From: Pseudomonadota bacterium
GTDB lineage: Bacteria > Pseudomonadota > Alphaproteobacteria > Azospirillales > Azospirillaceae
Length of the DNA: 16,487 bases
Assembly (NCBI GenBank): GCA_023411035.1
Contig: JAEYPE010000157.1
Span: forward strand, 1-16,487
Reading direction: 5' to 3'
Both the position numbers and the translations under genes were made by a program. The notes under the pieces were generated by a model that saw only the letters and a program-made list of their open reading frames with translations, ran no database searches and was not told the origin of the DNA. This document shows positions 12,207 through 16,487 of the stretch, in pieces. Each line of letters opens with the position of its first letter. Position 1 is the first letter of the stretch.

Positions 12207-13646
12207 ATGCTTGCATATCTGAAGCGTATACTCGGGTGGAACGGGGCGCGCAGCCTGGACGCTGCGGCACAGGGCCGTCGGATGGGGAATGCCCGGACCA
12301 TCACGAGCCTCAACAGCGATATCCTGGGCGCGGCGGGCACCATCCAGCGCCGCGCGGCCTACTTCGCGCGGAACAACGCGCACATCACCTCCGCCGTCAA
12401 TGTCCTGGTTTCTAACATCGTGGGCCCGGGCATCAAGCCATCCTCCCAGCACCCGGACCCCAAAACGCGCGAGCTGCTGCACGCCCTGTGGGCGCGCTGG
12501 GTAGACCGCTGCGACCTGGAGGAGTTTGGTGATTTCTACGCCATGCAGGCGCTCATGGTGCGGCAGATGGTGGAGGCCGGTGAGAGCTTTGCCCGATTCC
12601 GCACCTTCGGCCCCACCGCCGGCCAGGAAGTCCCGTTCCAGCTTCAGGTGATCCACCCGACGCAGGTGCCCATAGACACCGTGGCTGGCTTGATCGACAA
12701 CCGGGTGTGGGGTGGCATCGAGTTCGACAATGAGGCCCGGCGTCTCGCCTACCATGTGCTGCCGGTCCGCCCGAACGATCCGCGGGCGCCGCTGAGCGAC
12801 CTCTGGAACCCGGTGCGGGTGCCCTCGTCCGAGATGGTGCACCTGTTCAACCCGGTGGAACCGGGGCAGCTGCGTGGCCTCTCCTGGCTCGCTCCGGTGC
12901 TGCTGGCCGTTCATGAGGTGGACCAGCTCCAAGACGCGGCCCTTGTCCGCGCCAAGCTCGCCAACCTCGTCTGCGCAGCCCTGGTGGACCGGGATGACGC
13001 GGGGGGCGGACTGGCAGGCGATGTTAGCGCCGGTGTTCTGAACGTTGGTTTGGAGCCCGGCACGATCCTGCCTCTCAGACCGGGAACGACGCTGGAGTTT
13101 TTCGACCCGAAGGAGTCGGAGCACTACGGCGAGTTCATCAAGAGCCACCTGCAGGCCATCGCCGCCGGTCTCGGCATCCCCTACGAGTTGCTCACGGGCG
13201 ACCTGTCCAGCGTGAACTACAGCTCCATCCGCGCCGGGCTGGTGGAGTTCCGCAAGCGCCTCGAGCACTGGCAGTACAACGTGGTGGTCTACCGGCTCTG
13301 TCGGCCGGTGTGGGACCGCTTCATCGCCGTTGCCGCCCTGTCCGGGGCCATCGACTGGCGCGCCTACGAGGCCGACCGGGCCGCCTTCCACCGCGTCGAG
13401 TGGCTGCCGCCCAAGCCGATGTGGGTGGATCCGCTGAAGGACGTGCAGGCCGAACAGGCCGCCGTGGCCGCCGGCTTCAGGAGCCGCACGCAGGTGATCA
13501 CCAGCATGGGCTACGACCCCGAACGGGTGGATGCCGAAATCGCCGCTGACGCCGAGCGGGCGCGGCGCCTGGGGCTGTCCATCGGCGGCCCGGCCGCGCT
13601 GCCGGCGCCCAACACCAGCACGGAGGCTGCCGCCAATGCCGACTGA
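12207..13646 (+). CDS. Phage portal protein, lambda gpB family
   Basis: A protein of 479 residues forming the dodecameric channel at the capsid vertex. The recognisable parts are the N-terminal RTITSLNSDILGAAGTIQRRAAYFARNNAHITSAVNVLVSNIVGPGIKPS (about 30-82), the middle VIHPTQVPIDT, and the core SEMVHLFNPVEPGQLRGLSWLAPVLLAVHEVDQLQDAALVRAKLAN, with the stem/crown region GIPYELLTGDLSSVNYSSIRAGLVEFRKRLEHWQYNVV near 325-365, characteristic of lambda-type portals. I chose the ATG at 12207 (TGGGGT just upstream) over 12177, which has no ribosome binding site and would add ten residues. The stop overlaps the start of the protease/capsid gene by 11 nt. Confidence 0.93.
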   Translation: MLAYLKRILGWNGARSLDAAAQGRRMGNARTITSLNSDILGAAGTIQRRAAYFARNNAHITSAVNVLVSNIVGPGIKPSSQHPDPKTRELLHALWARWVDRCDLEEFGDFYAMQALMVRQMVEAGESFARFRTFGPTAGQEVPFQLQVIHPTQVPIDTVAGLIDNRVWGGIEFDNEARRLAYHVLPVRPNDPRAPLSDLWNPVRVPSSEMVHLFNPVEPGQLRGLSWLAPVLLAVHEVDQLQDAALVRAKLANLVCAALVDRDDAGGGLAGDVSAGVLNVGLEPGTILPLRPGTTLEFFDPKESEHYGEFIKSHLQAIAAGLGIPYELLTGDLSSVNYSSIRAGLVEFRKRLEHWQYNVVVYRLCRPVWDRFIAVAALSGAIDWRAYEADRAAFHRVEWLPPKPMWVDPLKDVQAEQAAVAAGFRSRTQVITSMGYDPERVDAEIAADAERARRLGLSIGGPAALPAPNTSTEAAANAD

Positions 13647-15513
13647 GCCCCTGACCCGCGCCCTGGGCGGGACCACCCCGACCACGCTGGACCGTGAGGC
13701 CCGCACCGTGGATGTGGTGGCGCTCTCCGGCTTTTCCCCAGCCGTTCGCCGGGGCCCCGCCCCGGACGGCGCCAACGAAGCCTGGATCGAGGAACTGGAC
13801 GCCGCTGGTGCCGACCTCGCCCGCTTCATCGGCGGCCCGGTGCTGAAGGATCACCGCCCGACCACGGACAACGCCGTCGGCGTGGTGGATGCCGCGCGCG
13901 CGGCCGATGGCCGCATTCTCGCCACCGTCCGCTTCTCCAAAAAGCCGGCCGCGGACGAGGTGATGATCGACGTGGGCGACGGCATCGTCCGCGGCGTCTC
14001 CCTCGGCTACCGCGTGACCAAGTGGCAGGTGATGGGCTGGCGTGACGGCATGCGGGTGTTCCGCGCCGTCGCCTGGGAGCCCTACGAGCTGAGTTTTACC
14101 CCGGTGCCGGTCGATGCCGGCGCGACCGTTCGCAGCAACATCGAGGACAACATGCCCATCAAGACGACGGCGGCGCCGACCGACGATCCGGCGCCGACCA
14201 CCACGGTCCAGACGACCACGGTGCAGACCGTGACGCCGCCGGTGACGGACCCGACCGTGCAGACCCGTGCGGCCGTCAACCAGGAGATCCGCTCCATCGC
14301 CCGCATCGTCGGCCTGGGGCAGGACTTTGTGGACGCGCAGATCGACGCCGGCGCCACCGCCGACCAGGCGCGGGCCGCGGCCTTCGCCGAGCTGGGGCGC
14401 CGCAGCGGCGGTCCGATCCAGACCACGGCGACGGTGACCATCGGCGCCGACCACACCGACCCGACGCGGGTGCGCAGCGCCATGGCCGACGCCCTGGCCG
14501 CCCGTCTCGCTCCTGGACTGGTCAAGCCGGAAGGCCGGGCCCGCGAGTTCATGGGCTATCGGGCGCTGGACATGGTGGCCGACCTGGCCGTTGCCCGTGG
14601 CCAGCGGTTCAACCGCTTCGACCAGAACAGCCTTCTGGAACGCGCCATCGGCGCCCACTCCACGGGCGACTTCCCGCGGCTGCTGGCCGACGCCGGCAAC
14701 AAGATCCTCCTGGCGCAGTACGCCGCGGCGGCGCCGACCTACCGCAAGTGGGCCGCGCGGAAGTCATTCAATGACTTCAAGCCACACAAGTTCCTGCGCG
14801 CGGGCGACTTCCCGAGCTTCAAGAACCTCGCCGAGTCGGGCGAGGTGAAGTATGGCACCATGGGCGAGAACCGCGAGCAGGTGACCGCCAACGAGTACGC
14901 CGCCGGCATCATCCTGGGCCGCAAGGCGCTCATCAACGACGATCTGTCCGCCCTGTCGGACTTCTCGTCCATGATCGCCATCCGGGCGGCAGCCGATGAG
15001 AACCGCATGGTGTACGGGCTGCTGACCAGCAACCCGGAAATGAGCGACGGCACGGCGATGTTCCACGCCGGTCACGGCAACCTGGCCGGCGCGGGCTCCG
15101 CCATCTCCGTCGCCAGCGTCGCCGCCGCGGTGGCCGCGCTGCGCAAGCAGAAGAGCCTGGACGGCATCCCGCTCAACCTAGTCGCGGTCTACCTCGTGGT
15201 CGGGCCGGACATGGAGCTGGAGGCCAAGCAGGTGGTGGCCGGCATCACGCCGACCAAGGCCGGCGACGCCAACCCCTGGGCCGGAAGCCTGGAGGTGGTG
15301 GTGGACGCCAACATCACCGGAAACGCTTGGTACGTGATGTGCGACGGCGTGATGTGCCCGTGCATCGTCTACGGCTACGTCAACGGCGCGGAGGGTCCGC
15401 AGATCCTCACCGAGCGGGACTTCGACACGCAGGCCGTCAAGGTCCGCGCGGGTCTCGACTTCGGCTACGGCGCCATCGACTTCCGCGGTGCCTACCACAA
15501 CCAGGGCGCCTGA
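13636..15513 (+). CDS. Fused prohead protease and major capsid protein
   Basis: A single frame of 625 residues. Residues about 20-165 form a caspid-maturation serine protease of the HK97-prohead class: VVALSGFSPAV, VLKDHRP (catalytic His73), GDGIVRGVSLGY (nucleophile Ser122) and WEPYELSFTPVPVDAGA. Next is a Thr/Pro-rich linker (175-210) and a helical scaffold-like delta segment (215-300). The capsid shell domain follows from about residue 330 (FNRFDQNSLLERAIGAHSTGDFPRLLADAGNKILLAQY ... NEYAAGIILGRKALINDDLSALSDF). The protease would cut the linker region during maturation. An in-frame ATG at 14152 (Met173) preceded by GAGGA could yield capsid without protease. The gene starts within the portal gene and has GGAGG upstream. 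Fusions of this type are known in siphophages and prophages. Confidence 0.92.
   Translation: MPTEPLTRALGGTTPTTLDREARTVDVVALSGFSPAVRRGPAPDGANEAWIEELDAAGADLARFIGGPVLKDHRPTTDNAVGVVDAARAADGRILATVRFSKKPAADEVMIDVGDGIVRGVSLGYRVTKWQVMGWRDGMRVFRAVAWEPYELSFTPVPVDAGATVRSNIEDNMPIKTTAAPTDDPAPTTTVQTTTVQTVTPPVTDPTVQTRAAVNQEIRSIARIVGLGQDFVDAQIDAGATADQARAAAFAELGRRSGGPIQTTATVTIGADHTDPTRVRSAMADALAARLAPGLVKPEGRAREFMGYRALDMVADLAVARGQRFNRFDQNSLLERAIGAHSTGDFPRLLADAGNKILLAQYAAAAPTYRKWAARKSFNDFKPHKFLRAGDFPSFKNLAESGEVKYGTMGENREQVTANEYAAGIILGRKALINDDLSALSDFSSMIAIRAAADENRMVYGLLTSNPEMSDGTAMFHAGHGNLAGAGSAISVASVAAAVAALRKQKSLDGIPLNLVAVYLVVGPDMELEAKQVVAGITPTKAGDANPWAGSLEVVVDANITGNAWYVMCDGVMCPCIVYGYVNGAEGPQILTERDFDTQAVKVRAGLDFGYGAIDFRGAYHNQGA
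14143..14154 (+). promoter_or_regulatory. Candidate internal translation start for capsid without protease
   Basis: GAGGA (14143-14147) lies 4 nt before an in-frame ATG (14152-14154) exactly at the protease/linker boundary. It would give a 453-residue scaffold-capsid protein in excess over the fusion, comparable to the internal start of lambda C/Nu3. The spacing is a little short. Confidence 0.4.
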
Positions 15514-15515
15514 CG

Positions 15516-15731
15516 GTGGCAACGCTGGCCGAAATGACCGCGTGGCGGAGCGCGCTCGAGCGCGCCCGCTACAGCGGCCGCCGCACCGTCCGGTTCGGAG
15601 ACCGCGAGGTAACCTACAAGTCCGACTCCGAAATGGCGGACGCCTTGGCCGACCTCAATCGCCGGATCGCGGAGGCCAGCGGCGCCGGTCGCATCCAGGC
15701 AATCCGTATCTCTTCTTCGAAAGGGCTGTGA
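15516..15731 (+). CDS. gpW-like head-tail joining protein
   Basis: A protein of 71 residues starting at GTG with CAGGGCG upstream: MATLAEMTAWRSALERARYSGRRTVRFGDREVTYKSDSEMADALADLNRRIAEASG. This is the gpW fold (two helices around a beta hairpin): helix LAEMTAWRSALERARYSG, hairpin TVRFGDREVTYKS, helix EMADALADLNRRIAEA. gpW plugs the portal channel after packaging and creates the site for the next neck protein. Lambda W lies between the large terminase and portal genes; here it comes after the capsid gene, only 2 nt beyond its stop codon. The start codon matches family proteins that begin ATLAEL.W. Confidence in identity is high; the exact start is very likely. Confidence 0.88.
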   Translation: MATLAEMTAWRSALERARYSGRRTVRFGDREVTYKSDSEMADALADLNRRIAEASGAGRIQAIRISSSKGL

Positions 15732-15733
15732 CC

Positions 15734-16081
15734 ATGAAGAACTACATTCAGGACGGTGATTTGATCGAGGCGACCGCTCCAGCCGGCGGCGTTGTGTCCG
15801 GGGCCGGCCTCCTGGTCGGCAATCTGTTTGGCGTCGCCGCAAGCACCGCTGCCGAAGGTGGGGCGTTCGCCCTCGCTGTTGAGGGCGTTTACGAGCTGCC
15901 GAAGCTGAGCGCGGCCTTGTTCTCGGCCGGCGGTAAGGTTTCGTGGGATGGCGCCAACGCCCGATGCGACGTGCCCGGCACCGGGCTTCACCCCATTGGA
16001 GTCGCGATCGAGCCTGCTGCGAGCGGCGTTGCGACGGTGAAAGTCCGCCTCGACGGCATCGCCACTGCTGCGGCGTCCTGA
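15734..16081 (+). CDS. DUF2190-like capsid-associated protein
   Basis: A protein of 115 residues: MKNYIQDGDLIEATAPAGGVVSGAGLLVGNLFGVAASTAAEGGAFALAVEGVYELPKLSA and a C-terminus PIGVAIEPAASGVATVKVRLDG. The order YIQ.G..I..TAP.GGV.SG....VG.LFGVA....A.G....L...GV..LPK matches the DUF2190 family, found immediately after major capsid genes in many phages; its members are thought to be minor or decoration-type head proteins. Here it occupies the place of lambda gpD. GAAAGGG precedes the ATG and it starts 2 nt after the gpW stop, so it is in the same operon. It is almost all beta strand, fitting a small capsid-surface protein. Confidence 0.88.
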   Translation: MKNYIQDGDLIEATAPAGGVVSGAGLLVGNLFGVAASTAAEGGAFALAVEGVYELPKLSAALFSAGGKVSWDGANARCDVPGTGLHPIGVAIEPAASGVATVKVRLDGIATAAAS

Positions 16082-16143
16082 TCCATGTGCGGCATGGCCG
16101 CTCCGGAACCATCCTTGGGCGAGCAACAGAAGGTGTGACGATC

Positions 16144-16487
16144 ATGCGCAACATTGCGGAGTTGCGTAAGGCCCAGCTGCAGAAGTCCGCGGAGTTGGTG
16201 AAGGCGGCCATGCGCCAGTACCAAGCGCAGATTACCGACTACGCGATACCAATGGCGCTGACCAAGACGGCCATGGATGCCAGGGACGACATCCGGCGCG
16301 CCATGCCACAAGTCTTTGACCGGCCCACGCCGTTCACGATGGCCAGCGTCGGCGTGGTTCGGGCCACGCGCAGCAACCCGGTGGCCCTGGTCGGCATGAA
16401 GGAGTTCGCGCACAAAGGCACGCCGGCTCCCGAGTACCTGCTGCCGCAAGTCGAGGGAGGACCGCGCCGACTGAAGCGGCTTGAGCG
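16144..16487 (+). CDS. Phage neck/tail-region structural protein, 3' end outside window
   Basis: At least 114 residues; the frame is still open at the right edge. AAGGTG precedes the ATG by about 8 nt. The sequence AIPMALTKTAMDARDDIRRAMPQVFDRPTPFTMASVGVVRATRSNPVALVGMKEFA...GTPAPEYLLPQVEGGPRRLKRLE matches, from memory, a recurrent phage protein with the pattern FA...LT.TA......L...M...FDRPTP.T......ATK..L.A.V..KD...GTPA..YL.PQ..GG.R..KRFE. That family sits between head and tail genes in siphophages and is usually called a virion or minor tail protein. The short gap to DUF2190 (62 nt) holds a 17-codon frame with no support. Confidence 0.75.
   Translation, partial: MRNIAELRKAQLQKSAELVKAAMRQYQAQITDYAIPMALTKTAMDARDDIRRAMPQVFDRPTPFTMASVGVVRATRSNPVALVGMKEFAHKGTPAPEYLLPQVEGGPRRLKRLE

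Noticed and set aside
12150..13829. 559-codon minus-strand frame opposite the portal gene
   Set aside because: An antisense shadow of a well-supported portal gene.
16085..16138. 17-codon frame between the DUF2190-like and tail-region genes
   Set aside because: It is very short, with no ribosome binding site or family resemblance.

Overview
GC-rich window (AT-richer only in short patches) with alphaproteobacterial character. The ligase-like protein resembles Rhodospirillales LigA from memory, and many of the small phage genes are of types seen in Azospirillum-like and rhizobial prophages. No taxon-defining gene such as rRNA is present, so the host assignment is an inference.

Layout. (1) Positions 1-1130 hold the end of one phage region: the tail of a small conserved phage protein, then a podovirus-type head-tail connector (portal) gene that stops making sense just after an ALPDIKTAN motif. 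(2) At about 1130 a second element begins. Its outermost gene is a leftward tyrosine integrase (1184-2314), so this end looks like an attachment junction: a phage-type element inserted inside a structural gene of another prophage. (3) The integrase is followed on the same strand by an XRE repressor-like gene. A palindromic operator/promoter region (about 2648-2683) separates it from everything to the right, which is all on the plus strand. (4) 2761-5010 is an accessory cassette: a small acidic protein, an NAD+-dependent DNA ligase fragment flanked by near-identical 27-bp direct repeats, and two paralogous small proteins with twin-arginine-like N-termini. (5) 5198-8996 is an early/replication-like block: a conserved phage protein with an HTH-like N-terminus, an excisionase-like small DNA-binding protein, three poorly known proteins coupled by start/stop overlaps or short spacing, and a P-loop ATPase of primase/helicase type. 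(6) 8997-9401 is non-coding. It carries a strongly symmetrical structure: tandem 10-bp repeats, an AT-rich hairpin, then the same repeats inverted. It is the best candidate for the element's replication origin, and its loop contains TAATATTAC. (7) 9402-16487 is a lambda-like head module: Nu1-type small terminase, GpA-type large terminase, a 182-bp non-coding gap with a terminator-like hairpin, lambda-type portal, a fused prohead protease/major capsid protein, gpW-like joining protein, DUF2190-like protein, and the start of a neck/tail protein that runs off the window.

How the genes work together. The integrase and repressor would control lysogeny. The middle block would replicate the DNA from the candidate origin. 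The terminases would package it through the portal into heads whose capsid protein is made as a protease fusion. The element therefore looks like a temperate siphovirus-like prophage, perhaps complete, nested inside an older podovirus-like prophage that it disrupts. The most unusual items are the origin-like structure, the repeat-flanked half-ligase, the paired Tat-like small proteins, and the displaced gpW gene.
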